From Ahrensia sp. (GTDB lineage Bacteria; Pseudomonadota; Alphaproteobacteria; Rhizobiales; Rhizobiaceae): a DNA stretch of 64,000 nucleotides. The DNA lies in contig NZXU01000119.1 of NCBI GenBank assembly GCA_002698425.1, positions 7,435-71,434 on the forward strand. Reading direction: 5' to 3'. The notes under the pieces are model-generated. The model did no database searches, had not been told where the DNA came from, and worked only from the letters and a program-made list of their open reading frames with translations. Below are positions 49,269 through 58,922 of the stretch, one piece after another (within the stretch, counting starts at the first letter, position 1; each line of letters opens with the position of its first letter). Both the position numbers and the translations under genes were made by a program.

Positions 49269-51604
49269 CGTCTGCGTCCCGATTTCTGTCCGCCTTTTTG
49301 CGGCCGTCCCTTGCCCGGTCCGCCGCGTTTTCCGCGCGCCGCCATGCGCGCGCCCTTGCGCGCCTTATGAAACGATTTCGTCGACGTGCCAAGCTTGCGC
49401 GGCTCGCTGATCATCTCGAAGCGCATGGAGCCGGCGAGCGGCAGCACCTCGACAATCTTGACCGTGACGGGATCGCCGAGCCGGTATCCCTGGCCGGAGT
49501 TTTCGCCGACCATGGCGTGCTGCGCCTCGTCGTAATGGTAATATTCGTCGCCGAGAGTCGAAGCGGGAACAAAGCCGTCCGCGCCATAGGCGGGCAACGA
49601 GACGAAGAGGCCGGCCGACGACATGCCGGCCACCCGGCCGTCGAAAACCTCACCGATATTGTCGGCCAGATGCAGCGCGATCAGCCGGTCGACGGTGTCG
49701 CGCTCGGCATTGACCGCGCGACGTTCTGCCGCGGAAATCTGGCTGGCGATTTCGCTGAGCTGGTCTTCCGACACGTCCGGCAGGCCGTCCGTGCCGTCTC
49801 CCAGATCGAGCGCCCGGATCAACGCGCGATGCACGATCAGGTCGGCATAGCGGCGGATCGGCGAGGTAAAATGCGCGTAGCGGAGCAGGTTGAGGCCGAA
49901 ATGGCCGTAGTTCTCCGGCGTGTACTCGGCCTGCGCCTGGCTGCGCAGGATCACTTCGTTGACGAGCGCGGCGTGGTCCGTGTGCTTGACGGCGTCGAGG
50001 ATGACGTTGAAGGCGGCCGGGCGAAGCTGCGCGCCGCGCGCCAGCGAGATGTCGAGCGTCTTGAGGAAGTCGCGCAGCGCCTCTTCCTTGGCGAGCGAGG
50101 GAGAGTCGTGGACGCGGTAGACGAGCTTCTGCCGCTTGCCTTCCAGCGCCTCCGCCGCGGCGACATTCGCCTGGATCATGCATTCCTCGATCAGCTTGTG
50201 GGCGTCGAGGCGGGAGGGGACGATGACGCGATCGACCATGCCTTCGGCATTGAGCACGATCTTGCGCTCCGGCAGGTCGAGCTCCAGCGGCGCCCGCGCC
50301 ATGCGGCCCTTGTGCAGACAGCGATAGGCTTCCCAGAGCGGCTTGAGGATCGGTTCCAACAGCGGCCCTGTCTGGTCATCCGGTGCGCCGTCGATGGCGG
50401 CCTGCGCCTGTTGGTAGGAGAGCTTCGCCGCCGAGCGCATGGTGATGCGGTGGAAGGAGTGGCTGCGCTTCCTGCCATCGGCGCCAAAGATCATCCGCAC
50501 GGCAAGGGCAGGGCGGTCCTCGCCCTCGCGCAGCGAGCAGAGATCGTTGGAGATGCGCTCGGGCAGCATCGGTACGACCCGATCCGGAAAATAGACCGAA
50601 TTGCCGCGCTTCAGCGCCTCGCGGTCGAGCGCCGAGCCCGGCCGGACATAATGGGCGACATCGGCGATGGCGACGGTGAGGATATGGCCGCCGGGATTGC
50701 CGACATCGGTATCCGGTTCGGCATGCACGGCGTCGTCGTGGTCCTTGGCATCCGGCGGGTCGATCGTCACCAGCGGCAGCTTTCGCCAGTCCTCGCGCTT
50801 GCCGCCCTGCTTGACCGGTTTCGCGGCCTTCGCCTCTTCCATTACCGATTCGGGAAAGACATGAGGGATGGCGTTTGCGTGGATGGCGATCATCGAGACC
50901 GCCTTTTCGGAGGCGAAGGAGCCGATGCGCTGCGTCACCGCGGCGCGCTGCAGCCCGTAGCGGCCAGAGCGCGTGACCTCGACCTCGACGAGATCGCCGA
51001 CGCTGGCGTCGCCGAGCTGGTCCTTGTCGATAATCAGTTCGGACTGCTTGCGTTCGACGGGTTCGAGCCGGTAGCCGCCGTCGTCCATGCGGCGGATGAC
51101 GCCGAGGATCGCGGCGCGGCGTTTCTCCAGCTTCTTGATGACGCGGGCGAGATGGGCTTCGCCTTCCTCGCGGGGCGGGGAGATGCGCGCCAGCACGCGG
51201 TCGCCGACGCCGGCGGCGGGAGCGCGCTGCTTGGCGTTGCGCGGCATGCGGATCGAGATCAGCGGCGGTTCGCCCTGTTCGGCCTCGTCCCATTCGAGCG
51301 GCCGGGCGAGAAGGCCGCCGTCTCGGTCGCGGCCGGTCACGGTCAGCACCATGACCTGGGGCAGCGCGCCAGCCGTGACGAGACGCTTGCCGCGCCGCTG
51401 GAAGACGCCGTCTTCCTCCAGTTCCTTGAACAGATGTTTCAGCGCGACCCGGTCTTCGCCCTTCAGGTTGAAGGCCTTGGCGACGTCACGCTTGGTCGAC
51501 CGGTCCGGATTGTCCCGGATGAAGGCGATGACGTCGTCACGGGTCGGCAGATGCGCGGAGCGCTCCTTCGGCTGCGGCTTCGGATCGCCCTTGCGCCTAG
51601 CCAT
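49265..51604 (-). CDS. rnr: Ribonuclease R
   Basis: This is a 3'-5' exoribonuclease that degrades structured RNA. The 779-residue protein has a winged-helix N-terminus, cold-shock domains, the RNB domain with catalytic aspartates in DPPDAKDHDDAVHAE near residue 280, an S1 domain (VFDGRVAGMSSAGLFVSL), and a Lys/Arg/Gly-rich C-terminal tail. It begins eight bases inside the end of topA. Confidence 0.95.
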   Translation of the reverse strand: MARRKGDPKPQPKERSAHLPTRDDVIAFIRDNPDRSTKRDVAKAFNLKGEDRVALKHLFKELEEDGVFQRRGKRLVTAGALPQVMVLTVTGRDRDGGLLARPLEWDEAEQGEPPLISIRMPRNAKQRAPAAGVGDRVLARISPPREEGEAHLARVIKKLEKRRAAILGVIRRMDDGGYRLEPVERKQSELIIDKDQLGDASVGDLVEVEVTRSGRYGLQRAAVTQRIGSFASEKAVSMIAIHANAIPHVFPESVMEEAKAAKPVKQGGKREDWRKLPLVTIDPPDAKDHDDAVHAEPDTDVGNPGGHILTVAIADVAHYVRPGSALDREALKRGNSVYFPDRVVPMLPERISNDLCSLREGEDRPALAVRMIFGADGRKRSHSFHRITMRSAAKLSYQQAQAAIDGAPDDQTGPLLEPILKPLWEAYRCLHKGRMARAPLELDLPERKIVLNAEGMVDRVIVPSRLDAHKLIEECMIQANVAAAEALEGKRQKLVYRVHDSPSLAKEEALRDFLKTLDISLARGAQLRPAAFNVILDAVKHTDHAALVNEVILRSQAQAEYTPENYGHFGLNLLRYAHFTSPIRRYADLIVHRALIRALDLGDGTDGLPDVSEDQLSEIASQISAAERRAVNAERDTVDRLIALHLADNIGEVFDGRVAGMSSAGLFVSLPAYGADGFVPASTLGDEYYHYDEAQHAMVGENSGQGYRLGDPVTVKIVEVLPLAGSMRFEMISEPRKLGTSTKSFHKARKGARMAARGKRGGPGKGRPQKGGQKSGRRR

Positions 51605-54260
51605 TTTCGTCCGAAGCGGCAGACTTCTTCGCCGGAGCCTTCTTCTTGGCCGGGGCTTTCTTGGCTGTCGTCTTTTTCGCCGCGGCCTTCTTGGCGGCCG
51701 GCTTCTTGGCCTTGCCGCCGCCGACCTTCTTGCCGGACTTTTCCGCCTTCTCGGTGATCAGCTTGACCGCGTCCTCCAGGGTCACCGACATCGGGTCGGT
51801 GTTCTTGGGCAGTGTCGCGTTGATCTTGCCGTGATTGACATAGGGCCCGTAGCGGCCGTCGCGTACGGTGATCGGTCCGCCGATTTCCGGATATTCGCCG
51901 AGTTCCTTGAGCGCTGCCGGAGCGGAGCGGCGGCCGGGACCCTTGGCCATTTTTTCGGCCAGTACGGTGACGGCGCGGTTGAGGCCGATGGAGAAGACGT
52001 CCTCGATCGATTCCAGGTTCGCATAGGTGCCGTCATGCAGCACGAAGGGTCCGTAGCGGCCGAGGCCCGCCGAGATCATCTTGCCGGATTCCGGATGCTG
52101 GCCGACATCGCGCGGCAGGTTGAGCAGGGCGAGCGCCTTTTCATGGTCGATATCCTCGACCTTCCAGCCCTTCGGCAGGCTGGAGCGCTTGGCTTCCTTG
52201 CCTTCGCCACGCTGGACATAGGGGCCGAAGCGGCCGGAGCGCAGGGTGATTTCCTCGTCCGTGTACGGGTCCTTGCCGAGCAGTTTCGGGCCGTCGGCGA
52301 GTTCCGCCTCGTCGCCTTTCGGGCCTTCCTCGCCAAGCTGGCGGGTAAAATTGCATTCCGGGTAGTTGGAGCATCCGACGAAGGAGCCGAATTTGCCGAG
52401 CTTGAGCGACAGTTTGCCGGTGCCGCATTTCGGGCAGATACGGGGATCGGAACCGTCCTCGCGCGCCGGGAAGACCAACGGCTCGAGCTGCTCGTTCAAC
52501 GCGTCGAGCACGTCGGTGATGCGCAGTTCCTTGGTTTCCTCGACATGGGCCGAGAACTCGCGCCAGAAGTCGCGCAGGACATCCTTCCAGTTGAGGTTGC
52601 CCGCCGAAATCTCGTCGAGCTTTTCCTCCAGCGATGCCGTGAAGTCGTATTCCACGTAGCGTTCGAAGAAATCCTCCAGGAAGGCGGTGACGAGCCTGCC
52701 CTTCGCCTCGGGGATCAGCTTCTTGCCGTCGAGCTTCACATATTCGCGGTCGCGCAGGGTCGTCAGCGTCGCCGAATAGGTCGACGGGCGGCCGATGCCG
52801 AGCTCTTCCATGCGCTTGATCAGCGAGGCTTCCGAGAAGCGCGGCGGCGGCTCGGTGAAGTGCTGGGTCGCGTCGATCTTCTCGCGCGACGGCTTTTCGC
52901 CATTGCGCATTTCCGGCAGGCGGTTGGACTCGTCGTCTTCGTCCGCATCCGTCTTCATGTCGTCGCGGTGCTCTGTATAGGCCGCGATGAAGCCGTCGAA
53001 TTTCACGACAGAGCCGGTGGCCCGCAGCGTCGCGTTCTTGCCGCCATCCGTCGCGACGATCTCGACCGTGGTGCGTTCCAGTTCGGCGGACGCCATCTGG
53101 CTGGCGATGCCGCGCTTCCAGATCAGGTCGTAGAGCTTCAGTTGGTCGCCATCGAGCGCGGCGCGCACGGAGGCCGGCGTGCGCATGAAGTCGGTCGGGC
53201 GGATCGCCTCGTGGGCTTCCTGCGCGTTCTTGGCCTTGGTCGAATAATGGCGGGCCTGCTCCGGCACGTAATTCGCGCCGAATTCCTTGCCGATGGCGTC
53301 GCGCGCGGCGGTAATCGCTTCCGGGGCCATCTGCACGCCGTCGGTACGCATATAGGTGATCAGGCCGACCGTCTCGCCGCCGACATCGATGCCCTCATAG
53401 AGGCGTTGCGCCACCTGCATGGTGCGCGCCGGCGCGAAGCCGAGCTTGGCCGACGCGGCCTGCTGCAGCGTCGAAGTGGTGAAGGGGGGAGCCGGATTGC
53501 GCTTCTGCGGCTTGGCTTCCAGAGACTCGACCGTGAACGACGCGGATTCCAGCATCGCCTTGATCGTGCCGGCCTGGTCGCCATTGCCGATATCCATCTT
53601 GGTGACGCGCTTGCCGTCGAAGCCGGTCAGGCGCGCGACGAAGGGCTGGCCGCCTTCCGTCTTCAGATGCGCGGCGATCTGCCAGTATTCCTCCGGCTTG
53701 AAGCGCTCGATCTCGGCCTCGCGGTCGCAGACGAGACGCAACGCCACCGACTGCACGCGGCCCGCCGAGCGGGCGCCTGGCAGCTTGCGCCACAGCACCG
53801 GCGACAGGGTGAAGCCGACCAGATAGTCGAGCGCGCGGCGCGCCAGATAGGCGTCGACCAGCGGCGTGTCGATGTCGCGCGGATTGGCCATCGCCTCGGT
53901 GACGGCCTTCTTGGTGATGGCGTTGAAGACGACGCGGCGGACCGGCTTGTCCTTGATCGCCTTCTTCTTGTTGAGGACTTCCAGCACGTGCCAGGAAATC
54001 GCTTCGCCCTCGCGATCGGGGTCTGTCGCCAGGATCAGCGAATCGGCGGATTTCATCGCCGTGGCGATGTCGTTCAGCCGCTTGTTGGACGCCGTGTCGA
54101 CGCTCCACGACATCGCGAAATCCTCGTCCGGACGCACGGAGCCGTCCTTGGCCGGCAGGTCGCGCACGTGGCCGAAAGAGGCCAGCACCGTGTAACCGGA
54201 ACCGAGATATTTGTTGATTGTTTTGGCCTTTGCAGGCGATTCTACGACGACGACATCCAT
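51597..54260 (-). CDS. topA: DNA topoisomerase I
   Basis: It relaxes negative supercoils. The 887-residue type IA enzyme has a Toprim start (MDVVVVESPAKAKTINKYLG) and the catalytic Tyr in GLITYMRTDG near residue 304. A C4-type zinc finger (CPKCGTGKLSLKLG with CSNYPEC near 604) and several GRYGPYV-type repeats (about 670-850) follow, then a Lys/Ala-rich tail. ATG 54260 opens the Toprim fold exactly; upstream in-frame codons would add unrelated residues. rnr overlaps its end. Confidence 0.96.
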   Translation of the reverse strand: MDVVVVESPAKAKTINKYLGSGYTVLASFGHVRDLPAKDGSVRPDEDFAMSWSVDTASNKRLNDIATAMKSADSLILATDPDREGEAISWHVLEVLNKKKAIKDKPVRRVVFNAITKKAVTEAMANPRDIDTPLVDAYLARRALDYLVGFTLSPVLWRKLPGARSAGRVQSVALRLVCDREAEIERFKPEEYWQIAAHLKTEGGQPFVARLTGFDGKRVTKMDIGNGDQAGTIKAMLESASFTVESLEAKPQKRNPAPPFTTSTLQQAASAKLGFAPARTMQVAQRLYEGIDVGGETVGLITYMRTDGVQMAPEAITAARDAIGKEFGANYVPEQARHYSTKAKNAQEAHEAIRPTDFMRTPASVRAALDGDQLKLYDLIWKRGIASQMASAELERTTVEIVATDGGKNATLRATGSVVKFDGFIAAYTEHRDDMKTDADEDDESNRLPEMRNGEKPSREKIDATQHFTEPPPRFSEASLIKRMEELGIGRPSTYSATLTTLRDREYVKLDGKKLIPEAKGRLVTAFLEDFFERYVEYDFTASLEEKLDEISAGNLNWKDVLRDFWREFSAHVEETKELRITDVLDALNEQLEPLVFPAREDGSDPRICPKCGTGKLSLKLGKFGSFVGCSNYPECNFTRQLGEEGPKGDEAELADGPKLLGKDPYTDEEITLRSGRFGPYVQRGEGKEAKRSSLPKGWKVEDIDHEKALALLNLPRDVGQHPESGKMISAGLGRYGPFVLHDGTYANLESIEDVFSIGLNRAVTVLAEKMAKGPGRRSAPAALKELGEYPEIGGPITVRDGRYGPYVNHGKINATLPKNTDPMSVTLEDAVKLITEKAEKSGKKVGGGKAKKPAAKKAAAKKTTAKKAPAKKKAPAKKSAASDENG

Positions 54261-54293
54261 TATGATCGGCAGGCAAAAAGAGGAAAAATCAGG

Positions 54294-54309
54294 CGCCGGT
54301 CGACCGGCG
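54294..54309. other. 16-bp perfect palindrome in the topA leader
   Basis: CGCCGGTCGACCGGCG is its own reverse complement. It lies 34 bases before the topA start. On the - strand it can form a 6-bp hairpin with a TCGA loop, followed by T-rich DNA (about 54275-54290). It could be an operator or a weak attenuator. Confidence 0.4.
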
Positions 54310-54537
54310 GTGTCCTCGCAAATGGCTGTATCGCGCGATTTGGTCAAGGGGGCAGCACGTGAATTGAAGCTGCTCGCGTCGAATGCACGTCAAGATTGTT
54401 TTATCAATTATTGCAATCTGAAATGGCAATGATAAGCTCGCAGGAAGGCTAATCCGCGGCATGTAACTTCCGTGGAATTCGCTGCGGCGGGCTAGTTCCG
54501 GCCGCCATTTGCATCGGGACGTCACAGGGGAAACGGG

Positions 54538-54738
54538 GTGGCCGAAATCCGTCGGGAAGATCGGGAGCGTATCGAATATGTCTCCGCCATGCTGGTCGAA
54601 CTCCTGAGGATGTCCGATGCGAAGCGCTTTCCGGTGTTGAGCTATTTCATCGAGATGGCTTGCTTGGAAGCGCGTCACATTCAGGATAATGACAAAGCGT
54701 CAGACGATCGCGGGAAGAAGCGAGACGCGGTTGCCTGA
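54538..54738 (+). CDS. Small conserved-looking hypothetical protein, antisense to the dprA end
   Basis: The 66-residue acidic-to-basic protein has a GTG start at 54538 with an AGGGGAAACG sequence before it. The middle (MLVELLRMSDAKRFPVLSYFIEMACLEARH) is helical and resembles short hypothetical proteins seen in rhizobia; this is recollection, not a search. Its last 39 bases overlap the convergent dprA 3' end. The 280 bases upstream are AT-richer than their surroundings. Confidence 0.55.
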   Translation: MAEIRREDRERIEYVSAMLVELLRMSDAKRFPVLSYFIEMACLEARHIQDNDKASDDRGKKRDAVA

Positions 54739-55860
54739 GTGACGTTCGATCCGGCCGGCCAGATCAAGTTCCAGAATGGAGAGGAAGACCTTTGCGGGCG
54801 CGATGCCGGTATGGGCGATGATGTCGTCCACATCGACCGGTGAGGGGCCGAGCAGCGCGATGATTTGCGCGCGCTGGTCCTCGTCGGGCGGCAGCGACAG
54901 CGTTTCCTCCGGTTCGAACAGCGGGATCTGTCCCTTCGGGCCTGCGCCCGCACGCTGATCGAGCGGCGCCAGCGCCGAGATCACATCGTCGGCCGAGGTC
55001 GTGACGATGGCTCCGTTCTTCAGCAGGCTGTTGGCTCCCTCGGAGCGCGGATCGAGCGGCGATCCGGGCACGGCGAAGACCAGCCGTCCGAGTTCGTTGG
55101 CGAGGCGCGCGGAAATCAGCGAGCCGGAGCGCATCGCCGCTTCCACGACGACAAGGCCGAGCGCCAGCGCCGCGATGATGCGGTTGCGGCGCGGAAAGTC
55201 GCGCGCCCGGGGCTCCCAGCCGAACGGCATTTCGGTGATCGACGCGCCGATGCCGCTCTCGATCGCGGCCAGCAGTTCGGCATTCTCCGGCGGGTAGATC
55301 CGGTCGATGCCGCCCGCGAGAACCGCGACGGTGCCGCTGTCGAGAGCCGCCTCATGCGCGGCGCGGTCGATGCCGCGCGCAAGGCCGGAAATGACGACAT
55401 AGTCCGCTTCGCCGAGGCCGCGCGCCAGCTGTTGTGTCAGCCGGATGCCGCTCATCGAGGCATTGCGTGCGCCGACAATGGCCGCTGCGTTGCGTGTGAA
55501 GACCTTTGGATCGCCCTTGATCGTGACCAGTGGCGGCGCCTGCTCGGTGAGGCGCAGCATGGGCGGGTAGTCCGGTTCGCCGAGACCGACGAGGCGGGCG
55601 CCATGACCCGCGATCGCTTCCAGTTCGCGTTCGTCGTCGTCAGGATCGGCAATGCGCACCGATTTCAGATTGCCGCCGCGCGCCGAGAGTTCCGGCAGCA
55701 TCTCCAGCGCCAGTTCGGCCGAACCGCAATGGGCGATCAGGTCGCGGAACGTGGCCGGGCCGACATTGTCGGAACGATAGAGCCGGAGCCAGGCGAGGCG
55801 CTGCTTGTCGGAGAGGACGAAGCGGACCGGCTTCTTGGCCTGTTTGTCCGCCCCGGTCAT
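54700..55860 (-). CDS. dprA: DNA-processing protein DprA
   Basis: It loads RecA onto incoming single-stranded DNA during transformation. The 386-residue protein has an N-terminal helix-hairpin region and then the Rossmann-like DprA domain (AIVGARNASMSGIRL, VISGLARGIDRAAHEAAL, SLISARLANELGRLVFAVPG). A C-terminal winged helix (about 325-380) completes it. It starts four bases after plsY. Confidence 0.93.
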   Translation of the reverse strand: MTGADKQAKKPVRFVLSDKQRLAWLRLYRSDNVGPATFRDLIAHCGSAELALEMLPELSARGGNLKSVRIADPDDDERELEAIAGHGARLVGLGEPDYPPMLRLTEQAPPLVTIKGDPKVFTRNAAAIVGARNASMSGIRLTQQLARGLGEADYVVISGLARGIDRAAHEAALDSGTVAVLAGGIDRIYPPENAELLAAIESGIGASITEMPFGWEPRARDFPRRNRIIAALALGLVVVEAAMRSGSLISARLANELGRLVFAVPGSPLDPRSEGANSLLKNGAIVTTSADDVISALAPLDQRAGAGPKGQIPLFEPEETLSLPPDEDQRAQIIALLGPSPVDVDDIIAHTGIAPAKVFLSILELDLAGRIERHSGNRVSLLPAIV

Positions 55861-55864
55861 CGGA

Positions 55865-56473
55865 TCAGCCCTTCGAACCGATCTTGCTTTCCGTGCCGGA
55901 GAGCAGGCGCGAGATGTTCTGGCGGTGTTTCCAGAAGACGAGGATCGTCAGGACGATATAGAGAAAGCCGAGCTTGGGAAGATCAACGAAGAAGATGGCG
56001 ATGGTCGTCGCAACGCTGGCGACAAGCGCGGCAAGCGAAGAGTAGCGAAAGACAGCCGCCATGCCGATCCAGACGATCGCGAAGGGCAGCAGCACGTGCC
56101 AGGAATAGCCGAGCGAAATTCCGGCGAAGGTGGCGATGCCCTTGCCGCCCTTGAAGCGCAGCCAGACCGGATAGAGATGGCCGAGAAACGCACCGAGCCC
56201 CGCGAGAATCGCCGCGTCCAGCCCGAGGAAGTGATTTGCGAGCGCGACCGGCACGGTGCCTTTCAGGCCGTCGAGGAGCACAGTCAGCGCCGCCAGCTTC
56301 TTGTTCCCGGTGCGCAGCACGTTGGTCGCGCCGATATTGCCGGAGCCGATCTTGCGCACGTCGCCGAGCCCGGCCATCTGCGTCAGCAGCAGGCCGTAGG
56401 GCACTGATCCGGACAGGTAGCCGATAACGAGCGACAGAACGAGTGCGACCGGCGATGTGTCGGCGAAATCCAT
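55865..56473 (-). CDS. plsY: Acyl-phosphate glycerol-3-phosphate acyltransferase
   Basis: It transfers an acyl chain from acyl phosphate to glycerol-3-phosphate. The 202-residue membrane protein has the PlsY motifs [27 protein letters not shown] and [12 protein letters not shown] and about five helices. It is 36 bases downstream of the pyrC-like gene. Confidence 0.93.
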   Translation of the reverse strand: MDFADTSPVALVLSLVIGYLSGSVPYGLLLTQMAGLGDVRKIGSGNIGATNVLRTGNKKLAALTVLLDGLKGTVPVALANHFLGLDAAILAGLGAFLGHLYPVWLRFKGGKGIATFAGISLGYSWHVLLPFAIVWIGMAAVFRYSSLAALVASVATTIAIFFVDLPKLGFLYIVLTILVFWKHRQNISRLLSGTESKIGSKG

Positions 56474-56509
56474 GTCAGGGTCCCCCCGGCTTGAGTGTTC
56501 GCGCTGCCG

Positions 56510-57811
56510 TTATGCGCCGTAAACCGGGTTGCCTGCAACCACGGTCTGCATGACCTTGCCGCTGAACCGCGCCTCGTCGAAGGCGGTGTTCTTCGACTTC
56601 GAATGCAGGGTCTCGGCGTCGAGCACCCACGGGAATTCCAGGTCGAGCACGGCGAAATCCGCCGGCGCGCCCGGCGCCAGCGTTCCGGCCTCGATGCCGA
56701 GCAATTTCGCCGGTGCGGTCGACATCGCCTCGATCAGCCGCGACAGGGACAGGTCGCCATTGTACACGAGCCGCAGGCCGGCGGAGAGCATCGTTTCGAG
56801 CCCGACCGCACCGTCGGCGGATTCGGAGAAGGGCAGGCGCTTCGTGTCGACGTCCTGCGGGTCGTGCGAGGAGACGATCACGTCGATCGTGCCGTCCTTC
56901 AGCGCCTCGACCATCGCCAGCCGGTCATCCTCGTGGCGCAGCGGCGGCGACAGTTTGAAGAAGGTGCGGTATTCGCCGATATCGTTCTCGTTCAGCGACA
57001 GATGATTGATCGACACGCCGGCCGAAACCGACAATCCGTTATCCTTGGCCGCGCGGATTGCCTCGGCCGACATCGCCGTCGAGATCTTCGCGGCATGATA
57101 GTTGGCGCCGGTCAGCGCGGCGAGGCGGAGGTCGCGTTCGAGCGGCAGCAGTTCGGCCTCGCGCGGAATGCCGGAAAAGCCGAGCCAGCTGGCGAACAGG
57201 CCCTCGTTCATCACGCCGCCGGCCGACAGGTCGGCGTCCTGGGTCTCATGCGCGATGGTCGCTCCGAAATCCTTCGCATAGCGCATGGCGTTGCGCATGA
57301 CGGCCGCGTTGGCGATGGTCTCGCGCCCGTCGGTGAACAGCACCGCGCCGGCATCGAGCAGGATCCCGATCTCGGTCATCTCGTGGCCCTTGAGCCCCTT
57401 GGTGATGGCCGCCGCGGGGAAGACCCGTGTCTTGGCCGTCTCGCGCGCTGTGCGCAGCACGAATTCCACAAGCGCCACGTCGTCGATGACCGGGTCGGTA
57501 TCCGGCATCATCACCAACGAGGTCACGCCGCCCGCCGCGGCCGCGGCGCTGGCCGAGGCGATGGTCTCGCGATGCTCGCCGCCCGGCTCGCCGATGAAGA
57601 CGCGCATGTCGACCAGGCCCGGTACGATGGTCATGCCGGTACAGTCATGCACGGATGCGCCTTCCGGCGCGCCCTGGTTCAGTGCGCTGGCGCCCGCCGC
57701 GGCGATCTTCCCGTCGGCGACGAACACGGTGCCGATCTCGTCGATGCCGCGTGACGGGTCGACGATGCGGGCGTTGCGGTAAAGGGCGGTACCTGAATAG
57801 GGGCTCAGCAT
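56510..57811 (-). CDS. Dihydroorotase-like protein, probably non-catalytic (PyrC')
   Basis: The 433-residue amidohydrolase-fold protein aligns with type I dihydroorotases, but key residues are missing. The metal HxH is R70-x-F72 (GLVDMRVFIGEPG), the substrate Arg of HLREPG is G74, and the metal His in the HxxT segment is absent (AAKISTAMS). The catalytic Asp of TDHAP is replaced (SSHDPQ). It starts by TGATG overlap with pyrB. In Pseudomonas an inactive PyrC' is needed to assemble the PyrB complex, and the same role is likely here; a real dihydroorotase should exist elsewhere. Confidence 0.85.
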   Translation of the reverse strand: MLSPYSGTALYRNARIVDPSRGIDEIGTVFVADGKIAAAGASALNQGAPEGASVHDCTGMTIVPGLVDMRVFIGEPGGEHRETIASASAAAAAGGVTSLVMMPDTDPVIDDVALVEFVLRTARETAKTRVFPAAAITKGLKGHEMTEIGILLDAGAVLFTDGRETIANAAVMRNAMRYAKDFGATIAHETQDADLSAGGVMNEGLFASWLGFSGIPREAELLPLERDLRLAALTGANYHAAKISTAMSAEAIRAAKDNGLSVSAGVSINHLSLNENDIGEYRTFFKLSPPLRHEDDRLAMVEALKDGTIDVIVSSHDPQDVDTKRLPFSESADGAVGLETMLSAGLRLVYNGDLSLSRLIEAMSTAPAKLLGIEAGTLAPGAPADFAVLDLEFPWVLDAETLHSKSKNTAFDEARFSGKVMQTVVAGNPVYGA

Positions 57812-58773
57812 CAGGCGGCCTTGTCCTCGTTCTTGCGCGCATCGAGCAGCGCCTCGATCACCGCCATGCGCACCGCCACGCCCATCTCAACCTGTTCCTC
57901 GATGACGCTTTGCGGCCCGTCGGCGATCTCCGAAGCGATCTCGACGCCGCGATTCATCGGGCCGGGATGCATGACCAGCGCGTCGGGTTTCGCCAGCGCC
58001 AGCTTCGCCGCGTCGAGCCCGTAATGGCGGAAATATTCGCGCACCGACGGTACCAGCGCCTGCGCCATGCGCTCGCGCTGCAATCGGAGCATCATGACGA
58101 CGTCGGCGTCCTTCAGGCCTTCCTTCATGGTGGTGAAGGCCTCGACGCCCATCTGCTCGATGGAGGCCGGCATCAGGGTCGACGGTCCGACGACACGGAC
58201 GCGCGCGCCCATCGTGTTCAGCAGGATGATGTTGGAGCGCGCGACGCGCGAATGCAGGACGTCGCCGCAGATCGCCACGGTCAGCCCGTCCAGCCGGCCC
58301 TTGGCGCGGCGGATGGTCAGCGCGTCGAGCAGCGCCTGCGTCGGGTGCTCATGCGCGCCGTCGCCGGCATTGATGACCGCGCAGCCGACCTTGCGCGCCA
58401 GAAGCGCCGCGGCACCCGCCGCAGCGTGGCGGATGATCAGGATGTCGGGGCGCATCGCGTTCAGCGTCATCGCCGTGTCGATCAGCGTCTCGCCCTTCTT
58501 CACCGACGACGAGGCGACGGACATGTTCATCACGTCGGCGCCGAGCCGCTTGCCCGCCAGTTCGAAGGAGGACTGGGTGCGCGTCGATGCCTCGAAGAAC
58601 AGGTTGATCTGCGTGCGGCCGCGCAGCACCGACTTCTTCTTCTCGCGCTGCCGCGACACGTCGACATCGGCGTCGGCGCGGTCGAGAAGGGTCTGGATGT
58701 CGGGATAGGAAAGTCCCGCCATGCCGAGGAGATGGCGATGGGGAAAGACGGGGAAGGCGGGTTCGTCGCTCAT
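57811..58773 (-). CDS. pyrB: Aspartate carbamoyltransferase catalytic subunit
   Basis: It catalyses the first committed step of pyrimidine synthesis. The 320-residue protein has the carbamoyl-phosphate motif [20 protein letters not shown], the [12 protein letters not shown] segment and [12 protein letters not shown]. No PyrI regulatory chain is present nearby. Its 3' end overlaps the PyrC' gene, as expected for two subunits made together. Confidence 0.95.
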   Translation of the reverse strand: MSDEPAFPVFPHRHLLGMAGLSYPDIQTLLDRADADVDVSRQREKKKSVLRGRTQINLFFEASTRTQSSFELAGKRLGADVMNMSVASSSVKKGETLIDTAMTLNAMRPDILIIRHAAAGAAALLARKVGCAVINAGDGAHEHPTQALLDALTIRRAKGRLDGLTVAICGDVLHSRVARSNIILLNTMGARVRVVGPSTLMPASIEQMGVEAFTTMKEGLKDADVVMMLRLQRERMAQALVPSVREYFRHYGLDAAKLALAKPDALVMHPGPMNRGVEIASEIADGPQSVIEEQVEMGVAVRMAVIEALLDARKNEDKAA

Positions 58774-58826
58774 GTCGAGGCTAGCCTCTAGGTCGAATCG
58801 CCCTTTGCAGCAAGCCGGCGGACGCG

Positions 58827-58855
58827 TTACGGCTATGTTTTCGCCAACTTATTAT
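58827..58855 (+). promoter_or_regulatory. Candidate promoter for the AidB-like gene
   Basis: TATTAT (58850-58855) is a good -10, with TTACGG (58827-58832) 17 bases upstream as a weak -35. A start near 58862 would give a leader of about 60 bases to GTG 58923. The intergenic region is only 149 bases and is shared with the divergent pyrB. Confidence 0.3.
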
Positions 58856-58922
58856 CATGGGTCCGCCGGCTGCGAGTTCGTGTAATGTCGGCGCCGTACA
58901 TAATCTCGATAGGGCTTTTTTC

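Noticed and set aside
49298..51757. 819-codon + strand open frame opposite rnr
   Set aside because: Antisense shadow; rnr and topA motifs are intact on the - strand.
51087..54362. 1091-codon + strand open frame opposite topA
   Set aside because: Antisense shadow of topA with no recognisable domains.
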